Source: Ramlibacter lithotrophicus (GTDB lineage: Bacteria > Pseudomonadota > Gammaproteobacteria > Burkholderiales > Burkholderiaceae_C). From it: a DNA stretch of 64,000 nucleotides. Where the stretch lies: the NCBI RefSeq assembly GCF_012184415.1, contig NZ_VTOX01000002.1, positions 434,001 through 498,000 on the forward strand. Direction: 5' to 3'. Shown here piece after piece: positions 48,968 to 59,313 of the stretch; the stretch's first letter is position 1; each line of letters begins with the position of its first letter. A model generated the notes under the pieces. That model had not been told where the DNA came from. It saw only the letters and a list, made by a program, of their open reading frames with translations, and ran no database searches. The position numbers were made by a program, and so were the translations under genes.

Positions 48968-49851
48968 GGCTTTTCAACCCGGCCGGCGCGCGTGTCTTCG
49001 GCCCCTCCCCCTCGAGGGGGAGGGTTGGGGTGGGGGGGAGCGTCATCAGGGCGACCGGCGGAGCCGGAGGCGTCCTGGGCGTCGCGCCCCGCGGGCGCCA
49101 CGCCCAGGTAAGCCTCCTGGACGATCGGCGACGCAATGACCTCCGCCGGCTCGCCGTCCGCCACCAGCTGCCCGTTGTGCAGCACGATGATCCGGTCGGC
49201 CAGTTCCCGCACCACGTCCATCTTGTGCTCCACCAGCAGGATCGTCTTGCTGCGGTCGGCCTTGAGCTGCCGGATCAGGTCGAGGATCACCGGCGCTTCG
49301 GCGGCGTTCATGCCGGCGGTGGGCTCGTCGAACATGAACACGGACGGCTCGAGCGCCATCAGCAGGGCCACTTCCAGCTTGCGCTGGTCGCCGTGCGGCA
49401 GGCTGGCGACCAGTTCGTGCTCCTTGGCCTTCATGTCGACCGCCGCGAGGATCTCGTCGGCTCGGGCCAGCAGGCCGGCGTGGTCGCTCCAGATGCTCCA
49501 CAGGTTGAAGCCGCGCCGGTGTGCCCCGTCGCGCGTGGCCTGTACCGCCAGCCGCACGTTCTCCAGCACCGTCAGGCGCGGGAACAGGTTGGTGAGCTGG
49601 AACGCACGGCCGAGGCCGGCCCGCGTGCGCTCCGACGCCGAGAGTCCCGAGACGTCGCGGCCATCGAGCGTCACCTCGCCGGCCGACGCCTTGAGCTGAC
49701 CCGAGATCAGGTTGAAGTAGGTGGTCTTGCCCGCGCCGTTCGGGCCGACGATCGCCGTCAACGTGCCCGGCTCGAACGAGCAGGTCACGCGGTCGACGGC
49801 GACGTGGCCGCCGAAGCGCACGGTGAGGTCACGGGTGGCGAGCAGGCTCAT
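48964..49851 (-). CDS. livG: Branched-chain amino acid-type ABC ATPase LivG, with repeat-encoded tail
   Basis: The 295-residue second ATPase has Walker A IVGPNGAGKTTYFNLISGQ, the signature LPHGDQRKLEVALLMA, Walker B VFMFDEPTAGMNAAE and LVEHKMDVV. LivG proteins usually stop soon after the GEPAEV...YLG segment at about residue 255. Here about 38 more residues follow, including PHPNPPPRGGG, which is the translation of a dispersed C/G-rich repeat. The start at 49851 is chosen because the family N-terminus begins there. Confidence 0.94.
   Translation of the reverse strand: MSLLATRDLTVRFGGHVAVDRVTCSFEPGTLTAIVGPNGAGKTTYFNLISGQLKASAGEVTLDGRDVSGLSASERTRAGLGRAFQLTNLFPRLTVLENVRLAVQATRDGAHRRGFNLWSIWSDHAGLLARADEILAAVDMKAKEHELVASLPHGDQRKLEVALLMALEPSVFMFDEPTAGMNAAEAPVILDLIRQLKADRSKTILLVEHKMDVVRELADRIIVLHNGQLVADGEPAEVIASPIVQEAYLGVAPAGRDAQDASGSAGRPDDAPPHPNPPPRGGGAEDTRAGRVEKP
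49002..49038. repeat. Dispersed C/G-rich palindromic repeat inside livG
   Basis: CCCCTCCCCCTCGAGGGGGAG followed by GGTTGGGGTGGGGG lies within the last 25 or so codons of livG. The first part is a palindrome centred on CTCGAG. The sequence and its translation (PHPNPPPRGGG) recur in many proteobacterial genomes as a small interspersed repeat. Here it seems to have extended the reading frame. Confidence 0.6.
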
Positions 49852-49942
49852 GATGGATTGGTCGTCGCCGCGAGCGGCCTCCGCCTCGCGGGGGCCGCGA
49901 GGTCCAGGACCGCGCGGAACAACGTGCAGCGCGGTCTCCCTT

Positions 49943-49976
49943 GCATGGAGGATCCGGCTTCGCCGGTCCTCCATGC
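49943..49976 (-). other. Intercistronic hairpin between receptor gene and livG (second)
   Basis: The arms at 49943-49958 and 49962-49976 (GCATGGAGGA...CCGGC with GCCGG...TCCTCCATGC) pair with one bulged base and a TTC loop. With the hairpin just upstream in the transcript it probably stabilises or trims the receptor mRNA, keeping receptor levels above permease levels. Confidence 0.6.
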
Positions 49977-49987
49977 GCTGATCAGGG

Positions 49988-50018
49988 CACTGGAAAATCG
50001 CGCGGCGATTTTTCAGTG
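49988..50018 (-). terminator. Hairpin just after the ABC receptor gene
   Basis: CACTGGAAAATCGC and GCGATTTTTCAGTG pair over 14 bases with one G-T pair and a three-base loop, starting 2 bases after the receptor stop. There is no U-tail, so partial termination or mRNA end protection is more likely than full termination. Confidence 0.55.
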
Positions 50019-50020
50019 AA

Positions 50021-51211
50021 TCAGCGCTTGTTGCGGATCGGGACCTGCATCTCTTCCGGCTTGATCTCGCGCACCAGCTCCGGCACGCCCCACGCGAACG
50101 CCGGGTCGGCCTTGATCTTGAAGTGGTACATGCTCTGCATCGCCTGGTGGTCCTCCTTGCGGAAGGTCATCCTGCCCTTGGGCGTGTCGAAGCTCATGCC
50201 CTCCATGGCGGCGATCAGCTTGTTCGCGGCCGTGTCGCCGTTCGTCTTCTTCAGCGCGGTCACCACGGCCATCGCGGCGGAGAAGCCGCCGGCCGTGAAG
50301 AAGTCCGGCGGACTCTTGAACTGCTTGTAGTGGCTGGCCACCAGCGCCTCGTTCACAGGGTTCTTCGGGATGCCGAAGTAGTAGTAGGTCGCCCCTTCCA
50401 TCCCGGGGAACTGCTTGTAGGAGGCCATCGCCGGCAGGATGTTGCCGCCGGTGGCGATTTCGATGCCGTAGCGCTTCAGGTCCAGGTCGGCGATCTTGAA
50501 CGGGTTGCCGGCGCCGGCCCACACGATCCAGATCACCTTGCGGCCCGGCACGTCCTTCAGCTTGTCGATCAGGCGCTGCGCGCCGGCCGTGAAGTCGGTG
50601 GTGTTCGCGGGCAGGTATTCCTCGTGGACGATCCTGGCCTTCTTGACCGACTCCTTGAACGCCTTCACGCCGTCGCGCCCGAACGCGTAGTCCTGCGCCA
50701 GCGTGGCGATGGTCACGCCCGGCTTGTCCAGCGCCACGGCGTTGGAGATCGCGTCCTGCGAGCTGTTGCGGCCGGTGCGGAAGATGTACTTGTTCCACTT
50801 GTCGCCGGTGATGGAATCCGCGACCGCGGGTTCCACCAGCAGGATCTTCTTGTATTCCTCGGCGACGGGCAGCATCGCCAGCGCGACGCCCGACGACGTC
50901 GGACCGATCGCGAGGTCGGCCTTGTCGTCGGAATAGGCGGTCGCGAGGAGCGACTTGCCCAGGTCGGGCTTGCCCTGGTCGTCCTTCTCGATCACGACGA
51001 TCTTGCGGCCGTTGACGGTCATGGTCCCGCCCGTGGCGTAGTCCAGGCCCATCATCAGTCCGGTCTGCGTCTGCTTGCCGTACGCCTCCAGCGGGCCGGT
51101 GCGGCTGTAGACGTGGGCGATCCTGATCTCCTTGGCCTGGGCCAGGACGACCGGGGCGGCGAAGGTGGAGGCGGCGAGTGCGGCGAGCGCGACCCAGGTG
51201 CGGCGTTGCAT
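50021..51211 (-). CDS. ABC transporter periplasmic receptor, leucine/amide type
   Basis: The 396-residue precursor has a signal peptide (MQRRTWVALAALAASTFAAPVVLAQA) cut near residue 24. It has a two-lobed receptor of the LivK/AmiC class: EIRIAHVYSRTGPLEAYGKQ, IGPTSSGVALAML and DYAFGRDGVKAFKE. It heads the minus-strand livGFHM set, with stem-loops between it and livG. A consensus sigma-54 promoter lies just upstream. The ligand is unknown; branched-chain amino acids or other small amides fit. Confidence 0.92.
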   Translation of the reverse strand: MQRRTWVALAALAASTFAAPVVLAQAKEIRIAHVYSRTGPLEAYGKQTQTGLMMGLDYATGGTMTVNGRKIVVIEKDDQGKPDLGKSLLATAYSDDKADLAIGPTSSGVALAMLPVAEEYKKILLVEPAVADSITGDKWNKYIFRTGRNSSQDAISNAVALDKPGVTIATLAQDYAFGRDGVKAFKESVKKARIVHEEYLPANTTDFTAGAQRLIDKLKDVPGRKVIWIVWAGAGNPFKIADLDLKRYGIEIATGGNILPAMASYKQFPGMEGATYYYFGIPKNPVNEALVASHYKQFKSPPDFFTAGGFSAAMAVVTALKKTNGDTAANKLIAAMEGMSFDTPKGRMTFRKEDHQAMQSMYHFKIKADPAFAWGVPELVREIKPEEMQVPIRNKR

Positions 51212-51251
51212 GTGTGTCTCCTGTTGGACTGCAGATTTGGATAAACCGGAA

Positions 51252-51267
51252 CGCACGGTCCGTGCCA
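51252..51267 (-). promoter_or_regulatory. Sigma-54 promoter of the receptor/liv operon
   Basis: On the minus strand TGGCACG-GACC-GTGCG matches the RpoN consensus TGGCACG-N4-TTGC at the -24 block (7 of 7) and keeps the essential GC at -12. The start would be near 51241, about 30 bases before the receptor ATG, which has GGAG as ribosome site. Confidence 0.75.
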
Positions 51268-51300
51268 GGTCGCGGGCCGTTGATTCCAAAGGAAATTTGC

Positions 51301-52839
<1,539 letters not shown>

Positions 52840-52871
52840 GGCGGGATGTACGGCGGGCCGGCACGGCCGGG

Positions 52872-53615
52872 TCAGTGGCCGAGGATCTTCGACAGGAAGT
52901 CCCGGCTGCGTTCGCTCTTCGGATTGTTGAAGAACTCGTGCGGCGGACTGCTCTCGACGATCTGTCCCTCGTCCATGAAGATGACGCAGTCGGCGACCGC
53001 CTTGGCGAAGCCCATCTCGTGCGTCACGCACAGCATGGTGATGCCCTGGTCGGCCAGTTCGATCATCACGTCCAGCACCTCCTTGATCATCTCCGGGTCG
53101 AGCGCGGAGGTCGGCTCGTCGAACAGCATGATCTTCGGCGTGAGGCACAGCGCCCGGGCGATCGCCACGCGCTGCTGCTGGCCGCCCGAAAGCTGCAGCG
53201 GATACTTGCCGGCCTGGTCGGCGATGCGCACGCGCTCCAGCTGCTGCATCGCCTTCTCCACGGCTTCCTTGCGCGGCAGCTTGCCGACCCACATCGGCGA
53301 CAGCGTCAGGTTGTCCAGCACGGTGAGGTGCGGGAACAGGTTGAACTGCTGGAACACCATGCCCACCTTCTTGCGCACCTCGTCGACGGCCTTGACGTCG
53401 TCGCTCAGCTCCACGCCGTCGACGACGAGGCGCCCCTCCTGGTGCTCCTCCAGCCGGTTGATGCAGCGGATCAGCGTGGACTTGCCCGAGCCCGACGGAC
53501 CGCAGATGACGATCTTCTCGCCCCGCGCCACGTTGAGGTCGATGTCGCGCAGCACGTGGAAATTGTTCCCGTACCACTTGTTGACTTTTTCGAAGCGGAT
53601 GATCGATTCGGCCAT
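52872..53615 (-). CDS. Polar amino acid ABC transporter ATPase (AapP/GlnQ type)
   Basis: The 247-residue ATPase has Walker A ICGPSGSGKSTLIRCINRLE, the Q-loop VFQQFNLFPHLTVLDNL, the signature QLSGGQQQRVAIARAL, Walker B IMLFDEPTSALDPE and the switch His in LCVTHEMGFA. It energises the two permeases encoded just upstream. The start at 53615 gives the typical N-terminus and lies 10 bases after the permease stop. Confidence 0.95.
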   Translation of the reverse strand: MAESIIRFEKVNKWYGNNFHVLRDIDLNVARGEKIVICGPSGSGKSTLIRCINRLEEHQEGRLVVDGVELSDDVKAVDEVRKKVGMVFQQFNLFPHLTVLDNLTLSPMWVGKLPRKEAVEKAMQQLERVRIADQAGKYPLQLSGGQQQRVAIARALCLTPKIMLFDEPTSALDPEMIKEVLDVMIELADQGITMLCVTHEMGFAKAVADCVIFMDEGQIVESSPPHEFFNNPKSERSRDFLSKILGH

Positions 53616-53625
53616 GGAGTCCCGG

Positions 53626-54747
53626 TCAGCGGCGCCTGCCCGCGTTGAGCTGCCTTTCCACCCACTGGCTGTAGCGGGACATGGCAAAGCAGAAGAGGAA
53701 ATAGATCAGGGCGATGAAGAAGTAGCCCTGCAGCTTGAACGGCTTCCAGTTCGCGTCGGCGTTCACGGCGAGGTCGAGCGCGCCCGTGAGCTCGTACAGG
53801 CTCACGATGCTGACCAGCGAGGTGTCCTTGAAGATGGAGATGAAGCTGTTGACGATGCTCGGCACCACCATCGCCAGCGCCTGCGGCAGCACGATCTTGC
53901 GCTGCGTCTGCCAGTAGGACAGGCCCAGCGTCGCCGCCGCCTCCACCTGCCCCTTGGGCACCGCCTGCAGGCCGCCGCGGATCACCTCGGCCAGGTAGGC
54001 CGCCGCGAACAGGGTGATGCCCACCAGCACCCGGATCAGGACGTCGATCGTCAAGCCCGGGGGCATGAACAGCGGAAACATGAACGAGGCCATGAACAGC
54101 ACCGAGATCAGCGGCACGCCCCGGATCAGTTCGACGTAGATGGTGCAGAACGCGCGGATCGCCGGCAGGTTGGAACGCCGCCCCAGCGCCACCAGCAGCG
54201 CGATCGGGAAGGCCATCACGATCGACAGCGACGACAGCAGGATCGTCAGCGGCAGGCCGCCCCAGCGGTCGGTCTCGACCTTCGACAGGCCGAGGACCCC
54301 GCCGAGCATCAGAACGAAGAAGACCGCCAGCACCGCCGCCCATGCCAGCACGAGCCAGCGTTTCCAGAACGGGCGGGTGCAGCTTGCCACGAGCATCGCC
54401 ACCATCAGCACGGTCGCCGCCAGCGGCCGCCACTGCTCCTCGTACGGGTAGCGCCCGAAGATGATGATGCGGTACTTCTCGGCGACGACGCCCCAGCAGG
54501 CGCCCATGCCTTCCATCGCCTTGCACGCCGCCAGGTCGGGCGTCCAGACGGCGCGCAGCAGCGCCCAGTCAACGAGTTTCGGCAGCACCCAGAGCAGCAC
54601 GGCTCCGAGCACGAACGTGGCGAACGTCGTCTGCCAGCTGCCGAACAGGTTCGCGCGCATCCAGGGCAGCACGCCCTCGGTCGCGCGCGGTGCGGGGCGG
54701 GCCGGGACCGGACGAAAGCCGCTGGCGCCGGGGCTGGTGCCGTCCAT
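53626..54747 (-). CDS. Polar amino acid ABC permease (AapM/BztC type)
   Basis: The 373-residue permease has an extended N-terminal part with several helices and a C-terminal HisM-like module: SLSIVMAFPIALLVALGRRS, YVELIRGVPLISVLFM and the ABC-contact EVIRGGLQAVPKGQVEAAATLGLSYWQTQ. The ending FAMSRYSQWVERQL is typical. The long N-terminal extension is characteristic of Aap/Bzt systems for acidic or general L-amino acids. Its ATG overlaps the preceding permease stop by one base. Confidence 0.92.
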   Translation of the reverse strand: MDGTSPGASGFRPVPARPAPRATEGVLPWMRANLFGSWQTTFATFVLGAVLLWVLPKLVDWALLRAVWTPDLAACKAMEGMGACWGVVAEKYRIIIFGRYPYEEQWRPLAATVLMVAMLVASCTRPFWKRWLVLAWAAVLAVFFVLMLGGVLGLSKVETDRWGGLPLTILLSSLSIVMAFPIALLVALGRRSNLPAIRAFCTIYVELIRGVPLISVLFMASFMFPLFMPPGLTIDVLIRVLVGITLFAAAYLAEVIRGGLQAVPKGQVEAAATLGLSYWQTQRKIVLPQALAMVVPSIVNSFISIFKDTSLVSIVSLYELTGALDLAVNADANWKPFKLQGYFFIALIYFLFCFAMSRYSQWVERQLNAGRRR

Positions 54748-55922
54748 CACCGCTCCTTGATCGCCACGCGGGCGTTGTACCAGTTCATGCCGGCCGACGT
54801 CAGCAGCGACAGCGTGAGATACACCGACATCAGGATGGCGATGCATTCCACCGCCCGGCCGGTCTGGTTCATGGCGGTGTTGGCGATCGACACGATGTCG
54901 GGGTAGCCGATGGCGACCGCCAGCGAGGAATTCTTGGTCAGGTTCAGGTACTGGTTGGTGAGCGGCGGGATGATGACGCGCAGCGCCTGCGGCAGCAGGA
55001 TCAGGCGGATCTCCAGGCGGCGGTCCAGGCCCAGCGCCGCCGCGGCCTCGGCCTGCCCGCCGGGCACCGAAGCGATGCCCGACCGCACCACCTCGGCGAT
55101 GAAGGCCGCCGTGTACATGGTCAGGCCCAGCAGCAGGGCCATGAATTCCGGCGTCAGCGCGCCGCCGTGCTCCACCGCGAACTCGCCTTTCCTCGGGTAG
55201 TCGAGCACGGTGGACGCGCCGCCCGCCACCCAGCCGGCGAACGCGAGCGCCAGCACCAGCAGCAGCGGCAACCAGAACATGCTCCTGGCGTGGCCGGTGA
55301 GCTCGAAGTGCCGGCGCGCCCAGCGCCGGTAGAACCATGCGGCGACGAGCCCGCCCAGCAGGCCCAGGCCCACCCAAGCTTCACCCGGACCCCAGACCGG
55401 GGCGGGGAAGTTCATGCCGCCCTTGCTGAGGAAGAAGGGCCCCACCTTCCATGCGTCCTGGATGGCCGGCAGGACTTCCGTGAGCACCAGGTACCAGACC
55501 AGCAACTGCAGCAGCACCGGCACGTTGCGGAACAGTTCAACGTACGCCGAGCACAGCCCGCGCACCAGCCCGTTGCGCGAGAAGCGGCCGATGCCGATCA
55601 GCGTTCCGAGCAAGGTGGCGAGCACGATGCCGGCGATCGCGACGCGCAAGGTGTTGGTCAGGCCGACCCCGAAAGCGCGCAGGTACGACTCCGCGGAATC
55701 AAACGCATAGAGGCTTTCGCCGATCGAGAAACCGGCGGGCTGCGTCAGGAAATCGAAGCCGCTCTGGATCCCGCGCACGCGCATGTTGGTGAGCGTGTTC
55801 GACCAGAGGAACCAGGCCGCGAGCCCGATGACGGCGAGCGCCACGAGCTGGTACACGAGCCCCCGGAAGGCGCGGCTGCGCCAGGACCAGGGACTCTTGG
55901 AAGGCGGGCTCTTTGACTGCAT
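54747..55922 (-). CDS. Polar amino acid ABC permease (AapQ/BztB type)
   Basis: The 391-residue permease is the partner of the next one. It has AIAGIVLATLLGTLIGIGRFS, YVELFRNVPVLLQLLVWYLV, a long insert with a periplasmic loop (the Aap/Bzt hallmark), and the ABC-contact EVVRSGIASVPGGQAEAAAALGLDRRLE. The start follows the receptor gene by 73 bases. The stop overlaps the next start (TGATG). Confidence 0.92.
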   Translation of the reverse strand: MQSKSPPSKSPWSWRSRAFRGLVYQLVALAVIGLAAWFLWSNTLTNMRVRGIQSGFDFLTQPAGFSIGESLYAFDSAESYLRAFGVGLTNTLRVAIAGIVLATLLGTLIGIGRFSRNGLVRGLCSAYVELFRNVPVLLQLLVWYLVLTEVLPAIQDAWKVGPFFLSKGGMNFPAPVWGPGEAWVGLGLLGGLVAAWFYRRWARRHFELTGHARSMFWLPLLLVLALAFAGWVAGGASTVLDYPRKGEFAVEHGGALTPEFMALLLGLTMYTAAFIAEVVRSGIASVPGGQAEAAAALGLDRRLEIRLILLPQALRVIIPPLTNQYLNLTKNSSLAVAIGYPDIVSIANTAMNQTGRAVECIAILMSVYLTLSLLTSAGMNWYNARVAIKER

Positions 55923-55995
55923 GCGGGTCAGGAAGACGCCGCCGGGCGCGCGACACCGGCGCCGGCGGGCAAGAGCGTCAACGTTCGGCCGTCAA

Positions 55996-57030
55996 TCAGC
56001 GCATCGGCGGGGCGTACATCAGCCCGCCCTTGTTCCACTGGTTGTTGATGCCCCGCGGCAGGCCCAGCGTCGACTTGGGGCCGACGTTGCGCTCGAAGAT
56101 CTCGCCGTAGTTGCCGACGGCCTTGATCGCGCGGGCCATCCAGTCCTTGTCCAGGCCGACCAGCTTGCCCATGTCCTCGCCGGTGCCCAGGATGCGCTTG
56201 ACGACCGGGTCCTGGCTCGAGCCCTTCAGCTGGTCCACGCTGGCCTGCGTGATGCCGTACTCCTCGGCCTCGATCAGGCCGTAGATCGTCCACTTGACGA
56301 TGGCGAACCACTCGTCGTCGCCGCGGCGCACCAGCGGCCCCAGCGGCTCCTTGGAGATCAGCTCAGGCAGGATGACGTGGTCGGCGGGGTTCTGCGCCAC
56401 CTTGTTGCGGATCGACGCCAGGCCCGACGCGTCAGTCGTGTACGAGATGCAGCGCCCTGAGAAGTAGGCGGCGGTCGCCGCTTCCTCCTTCTCGAACACC
56501 ACGGTCTTGATGTTCAGGTTGTTGGCCTTGGAATAGTCGGTCAGGTTCTTTTCGGTCGTCGTGCCGGACTGCACGCACACGGTCTGGTTCTTGAACTGCT
56601 TGGCGCTCTTGATGTTGCTCTTCTTCGGCACGATGAAGCCCTGGCCGTCGTAGTAGGTCACCACCGTCTGGTTCAGGCCCAGGGAGGCGTCTCGGGTCAG
56701 GGTGAACGTCGTGTTGCGCGACAGCAGGTCGATTTCGCCGGACTGCAGCGCCGTGAAGCGCTGCTGGGCCGTCAGCGGCACGTATTTCACCTTCTCGGCG
56801 TCGCCCAGCACGGCGGCCGCCACGGCCTTGCACATGTCGACGTCGAGGCCGGACCACTTGCCGGTCGAATCGGCGGCGGAGAACCCGGCCAGGCCGGTGT
56901 GCACACCGCAGACCAGCTGGCCACGCGACTTCACGCCGTCCAGCGTCTTGCCGGCCATCGCGGCCGGTGCGCTGACCAGCGTGCCGAGTGCCACGGCCAG
57001 CGGCAGCCAATGCTTGGTGAGTTTGCTCAT
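55996..57030 (-). CDS. Polar amino acid ABC receptor (AapJ/BztA type)
   Basis: The 344-residue precursor has a signal peptide (MSKLTKHWLPLAVALGTLVSAPAAMA) cut near residue 26. The mature part starts GKTLDGVKSRGQLVCGVHTG and continues with KWSGLDVDMCKAVAAAVLGD, DLLSRNTTFTLTRD and GINNQWNKGGLMYAPP, which match AapJ-type general L-amino acid receptors. It is the first gene of the four-gene transporter plus activator operon. The start at 57030 has AGGAGA upstream. Confidence 0.93.
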   Translation of the reverse strand: MSKLTKHWLPLAVALGTLVSAPAAMAGKTLDGVKSRGQLVCGVHTGLAGFSAADSTGKWSGLDVDMCKAVAAAVLGDAEKVKYVPLTAQQRFTALQSGEIDLLSRNTTFTLTRDASLGLNQTVVTYYDGQGFIVPKKSNIKSAKQFKNQTVCVQSGTTTEKNLTDYSKANNLNIKTVVFEKEEAATAAYFSGRCISYTTDASGLASIRNKVAQNPADHVILPELISKEPLGPLVRRGDDEWFAIVKWTIYGLIEAEEYGITQASVDQLKGSSQDPVVKRILGTGEDMGKLVGLDKDWMARAIKAVGNYGEIFERNVGPKSTLGLPRGINNQWNKGGLMYAPPMR

Positions 57031-57136
57031 GGATCGTTCTCCTGTTGCTGAAGACTTGTTGGTTGCCCCGGCCCTCGCCGCGCGAATCCGGGGGCGAAAA
57101 GAGGATAGCCGAACTCGGCCGTTCCGCGGCTTGGCG

Positions 57137-58648
57137 TCAACCCGCATCCGCGGCGCTTTCTCGCCGGAAGGTGGCACGGAGGATCCGGGGCAGCAGCAGC
57201 ACCGCCAGGATGAGCGCGATCATCACGAGCGACATCGGGCGCTGCAGGAACACCATGAAACTGCCTTCCCCGATGGAGACCGCATTGCGCATCTGCGCTT
57301 CGGCCAGCGGCCCCAGGATCATGCCCACGACCACCGGCGCCGTCGGGAAGTCGAACCGCCGCATCAGCACGCCCACCACGCCGATGCCATACAGCAGCAC
57401 GAGGTCGAAGGCGCTCTGGCGCATGCCGTAGGCGCCCACGGTGGCGAAGATCAGGATGCCGGCATACAGCTGCGGCTTGGGGATCTTCAGCAGCTTGACC
57501 CACAACCCCACCATCGGCAGGTTCAGCACCAGCAGCATCACGTTGCCGATGTACAGCGACGCGATCAGGGCCCACACCAGCGCCGCCGAGGTCGTGAACA
57601 GCTGCGGCCCGGGATTGATGCCGTAGTTCTGGAACGCGCCCAGCAGGATCGCCGTGGTGTTGGACGTCGGAATGCCCAGTGTCAGCAGCGGGATCAGCGC
57701 CGTGGTGACGGTGGCATTGTTGGCGGCCTCTGGACCGGCCACGCCCTCGATGGCGCCCTGGTGGCCGAACTCGGCGAGGTTCTCGTCCTTGGCCAGCTTC
57801 TTCTCGGCCGCATAGCTGAGGAACGTGGGAATCTCGGTGCCGCCGGCCGGAATGCACCCGAACGGCGCGCCGATGGCGGTGCCGCGCAGCCACGCCGGGA
57901 TCGAGCGCTTCCAGTCGCGGCGGGTCATGTGCACGCGCGAAAGCCGGTTCTGCGATTCCTTCACCCGGCCCTCGTACATCGCCGCGTACAGCACCTCCGC
58001 CACGGCGAACAGGCCGACCGCGACCAGCACGATCTCGATGCCGTCCAGCAGCTCCGGGACGCCATAGGTGTAGCGTGCCTGGCCCGAGATCTGGTCCAGG
58101 CCGATCAGGCCGACCGCGAGCCCGACCAGCAGCGCCGTCATGCCGCGCAGCGTGCTCTGCCCCAGCACCGCGCTCACGGTGGTGAACGCCAGCACCATCA
58201 GCAGGAAATACTCCGGCGGCCCGAGCTTGACCGCGAACTCGGCGACCGAGGGCGCGAAGAGCGTCACGATCACCGTGGCCACGGTGCCGGCGACGAAGGA
58301 TCCGATCGCCGCGGTCGCCAGCGCGGCGCCGGCGCGCCCGCTCTTGGCCATCCTGTTGCCTTCCATGGCCGTGACCATGGTGGCCGTCTCTCCCGGCGTG
58401 TTCAGCAGGATGGAGGTGGTCGAACCGCCGTACATCGCGCCGTAGTAGATGCCGGCGAAGAAGATCATCGACGCGGTGACTTCGACCTTGGCGGTGATCG
58501 GCAGCAGCATCGCCACCGCGACGGCCGGGCCGATGCCGGGGAGCACGCCGACGGCGGTGCCAAGCGCACAACCGACCAGCGCCCATACCAGGTTGGCCGG
58601 CGAGATCGCGGTCGCGAAGCCCTGCATCAGGGCGTTGAGAATCTCCAT
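57137..58648 (-). CDS. tctA: Tripartite tricarboxylate transporter large membrane subunit
   Basis: TctA is the main channel of the TctABC system, which takes up citrate or related acids using a periplasmic receptor. The 503-residue protein has about twelve helices, [18 protein letters not shown] and [22 protein letters not shown] near the N-terminus, and [25 protein letters not shown] in the middle, all diagnostic. Its start codon lies at the edge of a dispersed repeat that provides the ribosome site within a hairpin. Confidence 0.96.
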   Translation of the reverse strand: MEILNALMQGFATAISPANLVWALVGCALGTAVGVLPGIGPAVAVAMLLPITAKVEVTASMIFFAGIYYGAMYGGSTTSILLNTPGETATMVTAMEGNRMAKSGRAGAALATAAIGSFVAGTVATVIVTLFAPSVAEFAVKLGPPEYFLLMVLAFTTVSAVLGQSTLRGMTALLVGLAVGLIGLDQISGQARYTYGVPELLDGIEIVLVAVGLFAVAEVLYAAMYEGRVKESQNRLSRVHMTRRDWKRSIPAWLRGTAIGAPFGCIPAGGTEIPTFLSYAAEKKLAKDENLAEFGHQGAIEGVAGPEAANNATVTTALIPLLTLGIPTSNTTAILLGAFQNYGINPGPQLFTTSAALVWALIASLYIGNVMLLVLNLPMVGLWVKLLKIPKPQLYAGILIFATVGAYGMRQSAFDLVLLYGIGVVGVLMRRFDFPTAPVVVGMILGPLAEAQMRNAVSIGEGSFMVFLQRPMSLVMIALILAVLLLPRILRATFRRESAADAG

Positions 58649-58722
58649 GTCAGTCTCCGCCGAGCCGCCTCAAGGAGACTGAAGCCCCCTCGGGGGGCAG
58701 CGAACGCAAGTGAGCGTGGGGG
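58646..58722 (-). repeat. Dispersed repeat element forming the tctA leader
   Basis: The element fills the whole gap between tctB and tctA and is nearly identical to the first unit at 43926. In minus-strand sense it has a GCCCCCC/GGGGGC hairpin (58684-58698). Next comes a perfect 9-bp stem UCAGUCUCC/GGAGACUGA (58674-58682 with 58650-58658) around a 15-base loop, then ACAUG. The tctA Shine-Dalgarno GGAG is therefore in the stem, six bases from the start codon. Confidence 0.85.
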
Positions 58723-58728
58723 TCCATT

Positions 58729-59241
58729 TCAGAGCCACCCGGTGCCGGTGATCCCGGGCAGGTTGATGGCGAGGAACTGGGTGAAGGTCCAGAACACCGG
58801 TGCGGCGATCGCGATGCCCGTGGTCAGGTCCACCGCCAGCGTCCGCGGCCGCATGGCCGGCTGCCCGGCGGCGCCGCGCAGGCCCTGCACCGCCAGCAGG
58901 TAGCACAGCCCGCAGCTCAGGATGAATCCGATGGTGGTGATCAGGGCGGCGTTCGCGAGCAGGCCCGCCGACACCCACACGAAAGCGATCCAGTCGGCGC
59001 GCGCCGCGCCGGAAGGGGCCTCCATGTTCCGGAAGCCCCCGGTGCGCGCCTCGCGGACGATCAGGATGCCGCACACCGCCAGGCCGCCCGCCACCGCCCA
59101 CGGCAGGAAGTTGGGCCCGACGCCGCCATAGCCGGCGCCGGAGGGAATCGAGACCGCCCCGGCGCCGAGCGCCAGTGCGATCAGCACCACGGCCGAGCCG
59201 ACCAGGGTCTGCAGCCAGCGGGGATCGCGAGCCTGTGTCAT
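58729..59241 (-). CDS. tctB: Tripartite tricarboxylate transporter small membrane subunit
   Basis: The 170-residue protein has four hydrophobic segments and the TctB pattern: ALALGAGAVSIPSGAGYGGVGPNFLPWAVAGGL, FVWVSAGLLANAALITTIGFILSCGLCY and the final FTQFLAINLP. It is the small partner of TctA. It lies between tctC and tctA, in the order expected for tctCBA. Confidence 0.9.
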   Translation of the reverse strand: MTQARDPRWLQTLVGSAVVLIALALGAGAVSIPSGAGYGGVGPNFLPWAVAGGLAVCGILIVREARTGGFRNMEAPSGAARADWIAFVWVSAGLLANAALITTIGFILSCGLCYLLAVQGLRGAAGQPAMRPRTLAVDLTTGIAIAAPVFWTFTQFLAINLPGITGTGWL

Positions 59242-59266
59242 TGCTGTATCCTCCGGGTCAACAAGA

Positions 59267-59287
59267 ACGCCCGGCTCGGCCGGGCGT
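59267..59287 (-). other. Hairpin between tctC and tctB
   Basis: ACGCCCGGC and GCCGGGCGT form a perfect 9-bp stem with a TCG loop in the 72-base gap. No U-run follows. It may limit read-through so the receptor is made in excess over the membrane parts. Confidence 0.5.
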
Positions 59288-59313
59288 CGCTGGTCGCTCG
59301 CGGCAACCGGGCT

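Noticed and set aside
52840-53625. Separate sigma-54 promoter ahead of the activator or Aap genes
   Set aside because: I found no GG-N10-GC pattern with acceptable flanks in these gaps or at 57031-57136.
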